43,933 bases of DNA from Desulfobacterales bacterium (GCA_021737185.1 JAIPEL010000021.1:1-43933), one strand, 5' to 3'; shown: positions 16,479-24,952, numbered from the stretch's first letter. Program-made: numbers and translations. Notes: generated by a model from the sequence alone, not told the origin.

Positions 16479-17166
16479 GAAGGGCGAAATCCACGGCGGC
16501 TTCGGCGTGAATTTGGGTGGTGTCGAACAACGGCACCGGGCAGTCGGCGCTTCCGACCAGCAGCCCGATCTCGGTGCATCCGAGGATCACCCCCTCTGCG
16601 CCGGCCGAGGCCATTCGCTCCATGATCGAAACATAACGGCGTTTGGAGGCGTCCTCGATTCTACCCCGACACAACTCTTCGAAGATGATCCGGTTGATGT
16701 CTTCGATCTCTTTTTCTGCCGGAATCGTCACCTTCAGCCCGTAATTTCGTTCGAGCCGCTGCCGGTAAAAGGGTTCGACCATGGTGGCGCGGGTTCCCAG
16801 CAGGGCCACGTGGTGCAGGCCGGCAGCCCGGATTTTTGCTCCGGTGGCATCGGCGATGTGCAGCAGCGGGATGCCGACGGCCTCCTGGACCTGCGGGGCG
16901 ACCTTGTGCATGGTGTTGGTGCAGATCAGCAGAAAATCGGCGCCGGCCAGCTCCAGCCTCTGGGCAGCCTGGATCAGCCGATCGGTGATCTCTTCCCACT
17001 GTGCGGTGCGCATCAAAACCTCGATCTCGGCAAAATCGACGGACAGCAAAAGGCACCGGGCAGAATGCAGTCCTCCGAGCCGTTCTTTCACCCGCTCGTT
17101 CACGATCCGGTAGTATTCGACCGACGATTCCCAGCTCATCCCACCGAGAAGTCCGATGGTTTGCAT
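16474..17166 (-). CDS. Aspartate/glutamate racemase family protein
   Basis: A 230-residue cofactor-independent amino acid racemase. Both catalytic cysteines are in place: ICTNTMHK for the first and LGCTEIGLL for the second. The N-terminus IGLLGGMSWESS is typical of the aspartate racemase (YgeA-like) branch. It probably makes a D-amino acid in the cytoplasm, D-aspartate or broader. The ATG at 17166 has GGAGG eight bases upstream. Its last codons and stop lie inside a double hairpin. Convergent or unrelated neighbours give no pathway hint. Confidence 0.9.
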   Translation of the reverse strand: MQTIGLLGGMSWESSVEYYRIVNERVKERLGGLHSARCLLLSVDFAEIEVLMRTAQWEEITDRLIQAAQRLELAGADFLLICTNTMHKVAPQVQEAVGIPLLHIADATGAKIRAAGLHHVALLGTRATMVEPFYRQRLERNYGLKVTIPAEKEIEDINRIIFEELCRGRIEDASKRRYVSIMERMASAGAEGVILGCTEIGLLVGSADCPVPLFDTTQIHAEAAVDFALQ

Positions 17167-17202
17167 GAGAGTTGCCTCCGTTTGTTTATCTGGCTGTTGA
17201 AT

Positions 17203-17276
17203 CTCGCGCAGAGGCGCAGGGGCGCAGAGATAATTCTATACATTCTTCTCCGCGTCTCTGCGCCTCTGCGCGAGGA
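17203..17276. repeat. Inverted repeat CTCGCGCAGAGGCGCAG type
   Basis: TCTCGCGCAGAGGCGCAG near 17204 is matched by CTCTGCGCCTCTGCGCGA near 17258 with a short AT-rich centre. From memory, closely related inverted repeats occur in several bacterial phyla. Located between the racemase and the deacetylase, upstream of both genes. Confidence 0.6.
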
Positions 17277-17429
17277 CAAATTGAATGCAGGCCCCCAAAG
17301 CAACAGTTTCTGGGTCACGGCCACAATATATCGATTTTATCTTGACAACAACCACAATATTTTGTATTGACCGGCAAACCTCACCCCTTCCCGAGCCGGG
17401 AGTGTCGCTTGCTGCATCCGGGATCTTCG

Positions 17430-18203
17430 ATGAACCGCAGAAAATTCCTTTTCTGGGCCGCCGCCTCTTTTCTCGGCCTGGCGACCCCGGCATCGGCTGC
17501 CGCAGCGCTCTTTCCCAGCCGCCGGCCCAACCCCGGCTTTGCCGCACTGATCATCGACGATATCGGCTACAGTCGGTGCCGGGCGCAGATGTTCCTGAAA
17601 CTCCCGATACCCATCACCTATGCGGTGCTGCCGCGTCTTGCCCTTACCCGGCCGCTGGCCGTCGAGATTTACGAGGCAGGGCACCAGCTTTTGCTGCATC
17701 AGCCCATGGAGCCGGTCGACGGCAGGTTCGATCCGGGACCGGGCGCCCTCTATGTCCGTTACGAGGCCGACCGGATCGCAGACATTTTAGAGGAGAACCT
17801 CTACAGCGTCGCCTTTGCCGCGGGGGTAAACAACCACATGGGATCGCTTTTCACGGCCAGCGCGGGCAAGATGTGCACCGCGATCGAGGCGCTGAAAGAA
17901 CAAGACCGCTTCTTTGTCGACAGCGTCACCTGCCGGCAGTCGGCCGGCTTCCGTACCGCCATGTGGCTCAATGTGCCCTGCGCCCGCCGGCATGTGTTTC
18001 TCGACAATATCCGGGAAGAGTCGGCGATTTTCGGACAGCTCCGGTGCCTGGCGCAGATCGCGCTTCAAAACGGCTGCGCCGTCGGGATCGGACATCCCTT
18101 TCCGGAGACGGCCGAGGCCATCGGCCGCTTTTTCCAGTCCCCCGAATCCGCGCTGATCGAGCCGGTCTACGTGTCTTCTTTGCTGACCCTGCCCAGCGGG
18201 TAG
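17430..18203 (+). CDS. Divergent polysaccharide deacetylase (DUF610/PF04748)
   Basis: A 257-residue secreted protein. The N-terminus MNRRKFLFWAAASFLGLATPASA looks like a Tat-style or Sec signal peptide ending in an AxA site. The mature part has the family's metal and catalytic stations: LIIDDIGYS, LHQPMEP, NNHMGS and GIGHPFPET. Members are thought to be carbohydrate deacetylases in the periplasm, but enzymatic activity is rarely shown. The start at 17430 follows GGGATC; an in-frame start at 17367 would bury the signal peptide. A possible -35 (TTGACA at 17342) lies upstream in AT-rich DNA. Confidence 0.87.
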   Translation: MNRRKFLFWAAASFLGLATPASAAAALFPSRRPNPGFAALIIDDIGYSRCRAQMFLKLPIPITYAVLPRLALTRPLAVEIYEAGHQLLLHQPMEPVDGRFDPGPGALYVRYEADRIADILEENLYSVAFAAGVNNHMGSLFTASAGKMCTAIEALKEQDRFFVDSVTCRQSAGFRTAMWLNVPCARRHVFLDNIREESAIFGQLRCLAQIALQNGCAVGIGHPFPETAEAIGRFFQSPESALIEPVYVSSLLTLPSG

Positions 18204-18254
18204 TCTCAGATAGCCCTAAGAAAAGATTTCATGAAACATCAGGGTTAGTGAGGG

Positions 18255-18932
18255 TCAGGATTTCTGGACAGCATCAGAATCGGTGCCGCCGTCGAGCAGC
18301 GCGTCCAGTTCAGAAAGCTTCTGGATTTGGCAGACCGCGTCGAGTTGCTGATCGCCGTAGGCCACCAGGGCGACACCGGCTGCGCGGGCTGCCTCCTCGT
18401 CCACCTTGGAGTCTCCCAGATACAGGGCCTGCTCGGCCGAGACGTTGAAATGGTCCAGGACTTTGAGCAGCATGTCCGGATGCGGTTTCGGGCGGGGGAC
18501 GTCGGATGAACAGACCACCAGATCGAATGCATCCTTCAGGCCGAATGTATCCAGCAGCGGCTTCATGGTATCGGTTCGATTGGTGGCGACGGCGGTTTTC
18601 CAGCGGGGTCGAAGCGATGCCAGCAGCGGTTTCAGGGTCGGCTCCATCTCCATATACGGCAGAAACGGCTGGTAGCCCATCTGCCTTCGAAACTCGTGGG
18701 CGGCCTTTCGTTCTTCCGGATCGTCGAACAGGTAGGCAAGGGCGTTGTCCACCGTGTGCATATGCACGTAGGTGAACTGCTCCTCGGTGAGAAGCGGCCG
18801 GCCGACGTGGGATAGAAGGCTGTTGTAGTAGGCCCGGTTGGCCCGCCGGGTGTCGAACAAAACCCCGTCACAGTCGAAGACGACTACCTGAATGTCACGG
18901 AAAGAAAAAGAGGGGCAGTTCATAATGATCAT
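18255..18932 (-). CDS. HAD-superfamily phosphatase (Gph-like)
   Basis: A 225-residue haloacid dehalogenase-fold hydrolase, subfamily IA. Motif I FDCDGVLFDT holds the nucleophile Asp and the acid/base Asp, motif II is AVATNRT, motif III Lys is in RPKPHPDM, and motif IV is LGDSKVDEEAA. The nearest common relatives are phosphoglycolate phosphatases, but the substrate is undetermined. ATG 18932 lies two bases from a strong hairpin; a second ATG at 18923 with GGAA upstream may be the true start. It lies 41 bases downstream of the DUF1573 gene on the same strand. Confidence 0.87.
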   Translation of the reverse strand: MIIMNCPSFSFRDIQVVVFDCDGVLFDTRRANRAYYNSLLSHVGRPLLTEEQFTYVHMHTVDNALAYLFDDPEERKAAHEFRRQMGYQPFLPYMEMEPTLKPLLASLRPRWKTAVATNRTDTMKPLLDTFGLKDAFDLVVCSSDVPRPKPHPDMLLKVLDHFNVSAEQALYLGDSKVDEEAARAAGVALVAYGDQQLDAVCQIQKLSELDALLDGGTDSDAVQKS

Positions 18933-18934
18933 TC

Positions 18935-18977
18935 CGGCGGCGCAGCCGCCGCATATAAATGCGCGCAGCGCATTTAT
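18935..18977. terminator. Double hairpin over DUF1573 stop codon
   Basis: Stems 18935-18941/18945-18951 (7 bp, loop GCA) and 18955-18964/18968-18977 (10 bp, loop GCA). The TAA stop (18974-18976) of the DUF1573 gene is inside the second stem. The whole element fills the gap before the HAD gene and would also mask that gene's ribosome-binding site. Confidence 0.65.
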
Positions 18978-19675
18978 TCTGTGACGTATCCGTATATCTT
19001 GATCTTTATCTCCGGCTTCACCGGGCTGTCGGTTTTGAGCACGATTTGCTCAAAGTACCGGCCTTTTTCCTCACGGATGTTTTTCACGGTGAGAAGGTAG
19101 CCCGGTTGGCCGGGATTGTCGAGCCGGGAAAGCATATAGTGGATATTGTCCGTCTGCTCTTCCACCGGCCCCAGAATCCGGAACCGGTATCGATCTTCGG
19201 GGACGATCCGGATCGTGGCGTGAATGTCTTCTCCCGCCCTTCCGAACAGCTTTGCAAAGTTAGGCTCGATGGAGGCGAACCGCTCTACCTTGCCGAGAAT
19301 GACCAGCGAAAACTGCTGCCGCCGCGGGTCGTTGCAGTAGACCAGGGCGGTTTTGGACAGGTGCTGGCCGCCATAGCCTTCGGTGTTGACATTGATGACG
19401 ATGTTTCCCTCGCCGCCGGGAGGGATCTGCCTCGGATAGGAGGCAACCGAGCATCCTCAGCCGGTGCGGACGTTTTTGATGACCAGGGGGGCGTTACCGG
19501 TGTTGCGGACCGAAAAGGCGTGGGTGACCTGCGTTCCTTCTACCACCGGATCGAACGCGTACCGCACTTTTTCGATTTCGACCCGCGGCGCCGCCGGCGT
19601 CTGGCTCGGGGCGGCCTCCGCAAAGGACACGGGCAGCAGCAGCAGTGCAAGTATGCCGAATATTCTGAGCTTCAT
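18974..19675 (-). CDS. DUF1573 protein with predicted selenocysteine (UGA at codon 73)
   Basis: Read through one TGA (19457-19459), this is a 233-residue exported protein. Signal peptide MKLRIFGILALLLLPVSFAEA, then a DUF1573 (PF07610) Ig-like domain: VEIEKVRYAFDPVVEG, NTGNAPLVIKNVRTG, then U-G-C-SVASYP, IPPGGEGNI, GGQHLSKTALVYCNDP. The family normally has C-G-C at this point, so TGA replaces exactly the first Cys. The frame after TGA is open for 160 codons, conserved through NDP, and ends in TAA inside a hairpin. AAGGAG stands eight bases before the ATG. Candidate SECIS stems follow the TGA. A sequencing error or nonsense mutation is the alternative, but the position makes Sec more likely. 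The in vivo role of DUF1573 proteins is unknown; a periplasmic redox function for U-x-C is inference. Confidence 0.82.
19428..19459 (-). promoter_or_regulatory. Candidate bacterial SECIS (UGA plus stem-loop)
   Basis: After the TGA (19457-19459) the sequence can form TGCCTC (19445-19440) with GAGGCA (19433-19428), a 6-bp stem extendable by a G-U pair, loop CTATCC, placed about 11 nt after the UGA. An alternative stem CTCGG/CCGAG gives an 11-nt loop. Spacing fits bacterial SECIS elements, but neither loop starts with the usual G, so the call is tentative. Confidence 0.5.
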
Positions 19676-19764
19676 CGATTCACTCCTTTGTAATCGAAAA
19701 ACCATACGGCGCATAACATCGTCTGTCAAGCCGCCGGAGCGCCCTCCCATGGCTCCGCCAAAGT

Positions 19765-19885
19765 CCGCGGAACGGACGAACCATTGATGGGGCGCCGGTC
19801 GTATCGACCGTTGGAGGGACGCGCGCAGTCTAGTCCGACCGCGGGCGGCCACGACAGAGCGTGGCCCTCCATTTTCGGACTTTGA
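19765..19885 (-). repeat. Dispersed repeat family A, copy 3 (partial)
   Basis: Reverse-oriented fragment with both signature hairpins: GGAGGGACGCGCGCAGTCTA (about 19814) and GGCCACGACAGAGCGTGGCC (about 19847). It occupies most of the gap between priA and the DUF1573 gene. Confidence 0.75.
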
Positions 19886-19923
19886 CGGGACCCTGAGCGC
19901 CCTCCGGGCCTCCGGGCGGCGAC

Positions 19924-22347
19924 TTAGAGCATCGACACCGGGTCAACGTCCACGGACACGCGGACCCGGCGATCCGAGGGCGCGTCTTCCGCCAAGAGGA
20001 CCCGGCGGACAAGCTGACGCAGAACTGCGGCGCCGGGGCCTTTGACCAGAAGCTGCCATCGGAATCGGCCTGCAATCTTGGACAGGGGAGATTCGATGGG
20101 ACCCAGCACTTCGACCTCGGAATGCAGCATCCCGGCTGCGGCGCGCAGCCGGTCTCCGATCTGGCGCGCGGTTCGGGCGACCGCGCCTTTTTCCTTTCCA
20201 CTGAATCGAAGCTGAAGCAGGCGGGCAAACGGCGGGTAGTTGAGCTTGCGGCGAAATTCGATTTCCCGCGTGAAAAAGGTCCTAAAGTCCTGGTCCCTTG
20301 CGGCTGTGATGCAGAAATGGTCCGGGTTGTAGGTCTGCATCACTACCCGGCCGGGGCGGTCGCCCCGGCCGGCCCGGCCGGCGACCTGGGCCAGCAGTTG
20401 AAACGTCCGCTCCCCGGCCCGAAAATCCGGAAAGTTCATCGAAAGATCCGCGGACACAATGCCCACCAGGGTGATGTTGGGAAAGTCGTGCCCCTTGGCC
20501 ACCATCTGGGTGCCGATCAGGACGTCGATTTCCCTTCGGCGCAGGGCGCGCAGCAGCTTCAAGATGGTCCCCTTGCGGCCGGTGGTGTCGCGGTCCATCC
20601 GGGCGACGCGAGCCTCTGGAAACAGACCTTGAACCGTTTGCTCAAGTTTTTCGGTGCCGAGACCGAGCAGCCGGATGGCTTCGGCACCGCAGGCGTCGCA
20701 GACGGATTGGGAGGGCCGCTGGTAGCCGCAGTAGTGGCAGCGATAGACGTTTTGTCCCTGGTGGAAAGTCATGGCGATGTTGCAGTGCCTGCAGGTGACC
20801 GGGCTGCCGCAGGCCCCGCAGACCGGAAAGCTCGAGTAGCCTCTCCGGTTGAGAAACAGCAGCACCTGTTCATTGCGCTGCAGGGCTTCTGCCATGGCAC
20901 GGCGCAGCGGCTCGGTCAGATACCGCTGCGGTCCGCGAAGATCCCTTACAGCCGTCAGGTCGACCACCTCGATGGCCGGCATGGGGCGGCTTTCGATCCG
21001 TTCGGGAAGCTGGATTTCGACAAACTTGCCGCTCTGCGCATTGTGAAACGACTGAACCGAGGGGGTCGCCGAGCCGAGCACGGCGACAGCCCCGGCCAGT
21101 TTGGCCCGAACCAGGGCCATGTCTCGGGCATTGTACCGAAGTCCGGTCTCCTGCTTGAAGGATGGGTCGTGTTCTTCGTCGACGACGACCAGGCCCAGGG
21201 GAGTCACCGGGGCAAACAGGGCCGACCGGGCGCCGATGACCACCTTTGCCTCGCCGCGGACGACCCGCATCCATTGATCGAACCGCTCCCCGGCGGTCAG
21301 GGCGCTGTGCAGCACCGCGATATGCGCCCCAAAGCGCGCCCGAAACCGCCTTTCCATTTCGGTGATCAAGGCGATCTCCGGAACCAGCACAAGGGTTCCC
21401 TTTCCCAGATCGAGGGCCTCCCGGGCCGCATGAAGGTAGACCTCGGTTTTGCCGCTGCCGGTCACCCCGGTCAAAAGAAAGGCGGCGTATCCGTCCGGCA
21501 GCCGCGCCGTGATCGTGTCCACTGCAGCGCGCTGGGCATCGGTCAGCGCAGGAGGGCTGTCCGGGGGGATTGGCTCTCCGAAGGGATCGCGGTAGACCGT
21601 CTGCCAGTGGATGAGGACCTGTCCGTCTTTTTCCATGGCCCGGATCAGTGCCGGCGCCGTGGGAACATGCTCTTTGAGGCGGCGGATCGGCATCGGCCCC
21701 TGCGACGCCAACATCGCGATGATTTTCTTCCGGGGTTCGGAAAGGGCTGCCGCGGGCGCAGGCGGGGACAGGGCGGCGATCCGCTCCTTGAGATGCCGGG
21801 CGCTGCCTCCGGCCAGCTGGGTTTGCCGCCGGACGTATCCGCCGGCCTCCAACTCGCGAACGAGGGCCTGATTTTTCGCAGGCGCGTTCCGGCCGACCAC
21901 CCTCTGGATGGAAACCGGGTGCTGCAGCCGCTGAAGAAGATCCCGGGCGGCGGTCCTGAGCCCGCCGCCGGCCAGCAGCTCCCGTCCCCGATCGGTGATG
22001 GTCAGCGTCGTCTGGTCCGATACGGTGACGCCTCCGGGCAGGCCGGTGCGAATCGTCTCTCCTAAAGGATGCAGATAATACTCTGAGATCCATCGAAAAA
22101 AGGGGATCATGGATTCGGAAAAGATCGGCGCCTCGTCCATGACTTCGATCACCGGTTTCAGGGCTTTTTCCTTGATCGGTATGCCGGGCCCCAGGACGAA
22201 TCCGGTGACCCGCCGGTTTCCGAAGGGAACCAGTACCCGCTTGCCGGGAAGCACGTCCTGAACAAGGCCTTTGGACACTCCGTAAGTGAAGGTCCCCTCC
22301 ACCGGGAGGGCGACTGCGATTTCGAGCGTTTGGAAGAATTTTGCCAT
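19924..22347 (-). CDS. priA: Primosomal protein N' (replication restart helicase)
   Basis: A 807-residue superfamily 2 helicase that reloads the replisome at stalled forks. The N-terminal 3'-DNA-binding domain (VALPVEGTFTYGV) is followed by a winged helix, then the helicase core with Walker A GVTGSGKTEVYL and DEEH box VVDEEHDPSFKQE. Eight zinc-binding cysteines follow (CGACGSPVTCRHC, RCHYCGYQ, CDACG), then motifs V-VI (GTQMVAKGHDFPNI, QVAGRAGRGDRPG) and a C-terminal domain. Full length. The start at 22347 has a weak GGCGGG upstream. Confidence 0.97.
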   Translation of the reverse strand: MAKFFQTLEIAVALPVEGTFTYGVSKGLVQDVLPGKRVLVPFGNRRVTGFVLGPGIPIKEKALKPVIEVMDEAPIFSESMIPFFRWISEYYLHPLGETIRTGLPGGVTVSDQTTLTITDRGRELLAGGGLRTAARDLLQRLQHPVSIQRVVGRNAPAKNQALVRELEAGGYVRRQTQLAGGSARHLKERIAALSPPAPAAALSEPRKKIIAMLASQGPMPIRRLKEHVPTAPALIRAMEKDGQVLIHWQTVYRDPFGEPIPPDSPPALTDAQRAAVDTITARLPDGYAAFLLTGVTGSGKTEVYLHAAREALDLGKGTLVLVPEIALITEMERRFRARFGAHIAVLHSALTAGERFDQWMRVVRGEAKVVIGARSALFAPVTPLGLVVVDEEHDPSFKQETGLRYNARDMALVRAKLAGAVAVLGSATPSVQSFHNAQSGKFVEIQLPERIESRPMPAIEVVDLTAVRDLRGPQRYLTEPLRRAMAEALQRNEQVLLFLNRRGYSSFPVCGACGSPVTCRHCNIAMTFHQGQNVYRCHYCGYQRPSQSVCDACGAEAIRLLGLGTEKLEQTVQGLFPEARVARMDRDTTGRKGTILKLLRALRRREIDVLIGTQMVAKGHDFPNITLVGIVSADLSMNFPDFRAGERTFQLLAQVAGRAGRGDRPGRVVMQTYNPDHFCITAARDQDFRTFFTREIEFRRKLNYPPFARLLQLRFSGKEKGAVARTARQIGDRLRAAAGMLHSEVEVLGPIESPLSKIAGRFRWQLLVKGPGAAVLRQLVRRVLLAEDAPSDRRVRVSVDVDPVSML

Positions 22348-22529
22348 CGACCCGCCATAATGAGCGAATATTGCTGTTTATTATTGACACTGTCCCAAGA
22401 GATAGCCTATTTTACGGGACATATGACAAAGACCCGGTTGCCGCTTCCCGGCAGTAGCGGTCTGCAGATGCTGCGGGCCGGGAAACCCGACACGGCGATG
22501 CGGGCTTTCCTTTCACCGAAGGAGGACCC

Positions 22530-22829
22530 ATGGTCAAGAAATGGAAGATCCCGCTGGTCATGATCGTTGCCGCCGCCCTGATCGCCGTTCCCTGCGGGGG
22601 TGTTCTGGCGCAGGAAGAGCCGTATGAAAAGGACCGGGATCCAGGCGCCATGACCGTGGATCTGGTGTTTGCCCGCCCCGTGGGGCTGGCCGCCATGGTG
22701 GTCGGCACCGCCGTATTCGTGCTTTCCATACCGTTTTCGGCGATGGGTGGCAACACCGGCCAGGCATGGCAGAAACTGGTCATCGATCCGACCGACTACA
22801 CCTTTCACCGGCCCTTGGGGGAGTTCTAG
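22530..22829 (+). CDS. Small conserved membrane/exported protein
   Basis: A 99-residue protein with a signal peptide (MVKKWKIPLVMIVAAALIAVPCGGVLA) and one further hydrophobic segment (VGLAAMVVGTAVFVLSIPFSAMGG), ending in FHRPLGEF. The core RPVGLAA-VVGT-PFSAMGGN and terminal RPLGEF recur in small deltaproteobacterial proteins sometimes labelled 'multidrug transporter', a label I do not trust. A strong ribosome-binding site GAAGGAGG precedes the ATG. Divergent from priA, with a hairpin after its end. Function unknown. Confidence 0.8.
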   Translation: MVKKWKIPLVMIVAAALIAVPCGGVLAQEEPYEKDRDPGAMTVDLVFARPVGLAAMVVGTAVFVLSIPFSAMGGNTGQAWQKLVIDPTDYTFHRPLGEF

Positions 22830-22841
22830 CCCGCCAACGCA

Positions 22842-22870
22842 GAAGCGATCCGGCCCGTCCGGATCGCTTC
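22842..22870 (+). terminator. 12-bp hairpin after the small membrane protein gene
   Basis: GAAGCGATCCGG (22842-22853) and its exact complement (22859-22870) around CCCGT, 13 bases after the stop. There is no U-tract, so it may be an inefficient terminator or a 3' stabiliser. Confidence 0.55.
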
Positions 22871-23046
22871 CGACCGGCTTGCCGCTTATATCCCCACCCT
22901 ATATATGTAACTCAACTTTCGGGTTTCGTCTCCAGATATACGCGGTTCGACACCATCAACATCTGCCGATTGAAGCGTCGATCGCCAGTGCGACGCGTCT
23001 TTCGGTACCTGCCAGCCCCTGATCCGAACCTGACAAAGGAGGCCCC

Positions 23047-23673
23047 ATGCCGCTTCACGTGGCCACACACCCGCTGATCCGGCACAAGCTCGGACTCATG
23101 CGCCGGAACGACATCCCCACGAAGGACTTTCGGGGTCTTTGCTCCGAGATCGCCCGTCTTTTAACCTATGAAGCCACGAAAAATCTGGCCACGGAAAAGC
23201 AGACCATCCAGGGATGGGCCGGCCCTGTGGACGTGGAAGGCATCAAGGGGAAAAAAATCACCATCGTGCCGATACTGCGGGCCGGGCTGGGGATGATGCC
23301 TGGTGTTCTGGACATGATCCCTTCTGCGAGGGTCAGCGTCGTCGGACTGTATCGCAACGAGGAGACCCTCGAACCGGTGCAGTATTACGTGAAGATGACC
23401 AGCCACATGGAAGAGCGGATCGCCCTGATCCTGGATCCGATGCTGGCGACCGGCGGCACGCTGCTGTCCACCATCGACATGATCAAAAAGGCCGGATGCC
23501 GACAGATCAAGGGGCTTTTCATCGTCTCCGCCCCCGAGGGGCTGAAGCGGGTGGAAAACGCCCATCCCGACGTGGAGATCTACACTGCCGCGGTGGATGA
23601 AAAGCTCAACGACATCGGTTACATCTTGCCCGGACTCGGCGACGCCGGCGACAAGATTTTCGGCACCAAATAA
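23047..23673 (+). CDS. upp: Uracil phosphoribosyltransferase
   Basis: A 208-residue enzyme converting uracil and PRPP to UMP in pyrimidine salvage. The PRPP-binding loop [13 protein letters not shown], the N-terminal [12 protein letters not shown] and the C-terminal uracil-binding [18 protein letters not shown] are all diagnostic. AAAGGAGG stands just before the ATG. Its stop codon is embedded in a 12-bp hairpin. A uracil permease gene normally follows upp; here only an internally deleted remnant is found at 24094. Confidence 0.97.
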   Translation: MPLHVATHPLIRHKLGLMRRNDIPTKDFRGLCSEIARLLTYEATKNLATEKQTIQGWAGPVDVEGIKGKKITIVPILRAGLGMMPGVLDMIPSARVSVVGLYRNEETLEPVQYYVKMTSHMEERIALILDPMLATGGTLLSTIDMIKKAGCRQIKGLFIVSAPEGLKRVENAHPDVEIYTAAVDEKLNDIGYILPGLGDAGDKIFGTK

Positions 23674-23714
23674 AATCGCTCCGCGATTTTATTTGTGTTT
23701 CGCGTTCCGCGAAA
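23668..23714 (+). terminator. Double hairpin over upp stop codon
   Basis: Stem 23668-23679/23683-23694 (12 bp, loop TCC) contains the TAA stop (23671-23673). A second stem TTTCGCG/CGCGAAA (23698-23704/23708-23714) follows, then CCAAAAAATT. Same design as the hairpins at 16434 and 18935. Confidence 0.65.
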
Positions 23715-23757
23715 ACCAAAAAATTACGGAATTATGTACCCGTTTAAGGCTGCAGTC

Positions 23758-23963
23758 AGGGCTGTGGGGGGATCTTCCCGGAGGACGGGAAACTGTTTGA
23801 GGAGTTTAGTGGCCGTTGGACCGAACAGCGATGGATGCCCTGCAAATTTGGACAGTGGCCGGGTAGCCTTTAGCCTATTTTCCGAAATCAAGTCCCTGTT
23901 CGGTTCTACGGCCACTTGGCTCCGAGTTTTTCACGGCTTCCGGGAAGATCCCCCCACAGCCCT
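23758..23963. mobile_element. MITE-like element with long terminal inverted repeats
   Basis: The 25-bp ends (23758-23782 and 23939-23963) are exact inverted repeats beginning AGGGCTGTGGGGGGATCTTC. Similarity continues inward imperfectly for about 50 more bases, including AGTGGCCGT and ACCGAACAG in both arms, so nearly the whole 206 bp could fold into one hairpin. No transposase is encoded. It lies between upp and the damaged uraA. A clear target-site duplication was not found. Confidence 0.7.
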
Positions 23964-24093
23964 CAGATAAACCTTATAATCGTGCATAGGCCCGAAAAAT
24001 TATAGATCACGCGGTGCAAAGCCAAGGGGAATGTTTTCCCCTACCCGCTCGACCACGCAACCTGCAAACCAATCAACTGAAACAGGAGAAGGC

Positions 24094-24432
24094 ATGGCGG
24101 AAAACGCAACTCCCCGGACGTATTTAACCACTTCTAAAGAAATCGTGGTCGGCGGCCAGATGCTGTTCGTGGCCTTCGGGGCGATCATGGTGGTGGGCCT
24201 AAACAGCCTGGTCAAGGCCGGACAGGACCTGACAGAGCCGAGGAACCTGTCCATCGCCGCGCTGATCCTGGTGTTCGGCATCGGCGGGATGAGCCTATCT
24301 GCAGGGGAGTTCAGCCTCGAGGGAATCGGTCTGGCAGGCATCATGGGGGTGGTGCTGAATCTGGTGCTGCCGCGTGGGAAAGCAGAGGACAGAGAAAAGA
24401 CCGATGTCGGAGGTCCGATGTCAGATGTCTGA
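24094..24432 (+). pseudogene. uraA: Uracil permease gene with in-frame internal deletion
   Basis: A 112-residue product versus roughly 400 or more for UraA. The first ~33 residues (MAENATPRTYLTTSKEIVVGGQ and MLFVAFGA) match the N-terminus and first helix of uracil:H+ symporters. The rest (GLNSLVKAGQDLTEPRNLSI, LILVFGIGGMSLSAGEFSLE) matches the last two helices and C-terminus. The join falls in FGAIMVVG, a short phrase plausible in both regions, suggesting recombination that removed about 300 codons in frame. A good ribosome-binding site (CAGGAGAAGGC) survives. It cannot form the 14-helix carrier. upp stands upstream as usual, separated by a MITE-like element. Confidence 0.8.
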
Positions 24433-24559
24433 GAAGGGCAAGAGGACGGAGGACAGAAAGCGGCGGATAAAAAAATCCCAAGCCCCAAGCGCCAAATTCC
24501 AAACAATGCTTGAAATTTGGAAGTTTTCTGCCCCGCCGCCTTTGCTTCGGGCGAAGTTG

Positions 24560-24790
24560 CTTATGAGCGGGAGCCTCTGGCCGGTGTTGCTGGCCAGTTT
24601 GATAAAAAGTGAAACTTCCCTTTTCCGTCATCCCGGCCGCAGCGGAGCGGAGAGCCGTGGTTCGACAGGTTCGACAAGCTCACTGCAGGCAGGCTCACCA
24701 CCCTGAGTCCCGCCGAGGCGGGATTGAAGGGGGATCCACAAAAATCTGGATTCCGGGTCAAGCCCGGAATGACGAACCTTATATGTCGTA
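24560..24790. repeat. Mosaic of dispersed repeats
   Basis: Contains a family A fragment (GGCCAGTTTGATAAAAAGTG, about 24591), a GGTTCGACAGGTTCGACAAG-type unit (about 24659), CCCGCCGAGGCGGG hairpin and TCCGGGTCAAGCCCGGA hairpin (about 24752). The stretch 24433-25059 has no convincing gene; it holds these repeats and a bidirectional terminator. Confidence 0.65.
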
Positions 24791-24952
24791 GTTTCACGTG
24801 AGCTTAGAGCGCTTGTCAACCAGCCGATCCATGACCTTGAGTTCGGTGGGCTTCAGTGCATATCAAGCTCTCTCAAACGGAACGAAAATATGACAATCCC
24901 TATAGATGCTCTAAAATGCGTTCTGATTAGCGGTTCAATGATATCCAACAAC

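Noticed and set aside
18974-19852. Reading the DUF1573 locus as a pseudogene or as two or three separate short genes
   Set aside because: The TGA is the only interruption, lies at a conserved Cys codon, and the frame is unchanged on both sides; a different-frame fragment at 19260-19454 is a shadow.
20122-22065. Long plus-strand open frame antisense to priA
   Set aside because: Composition typical of a GC-rich shadow frame; priA has all helicase motifs and zinc cysteines.
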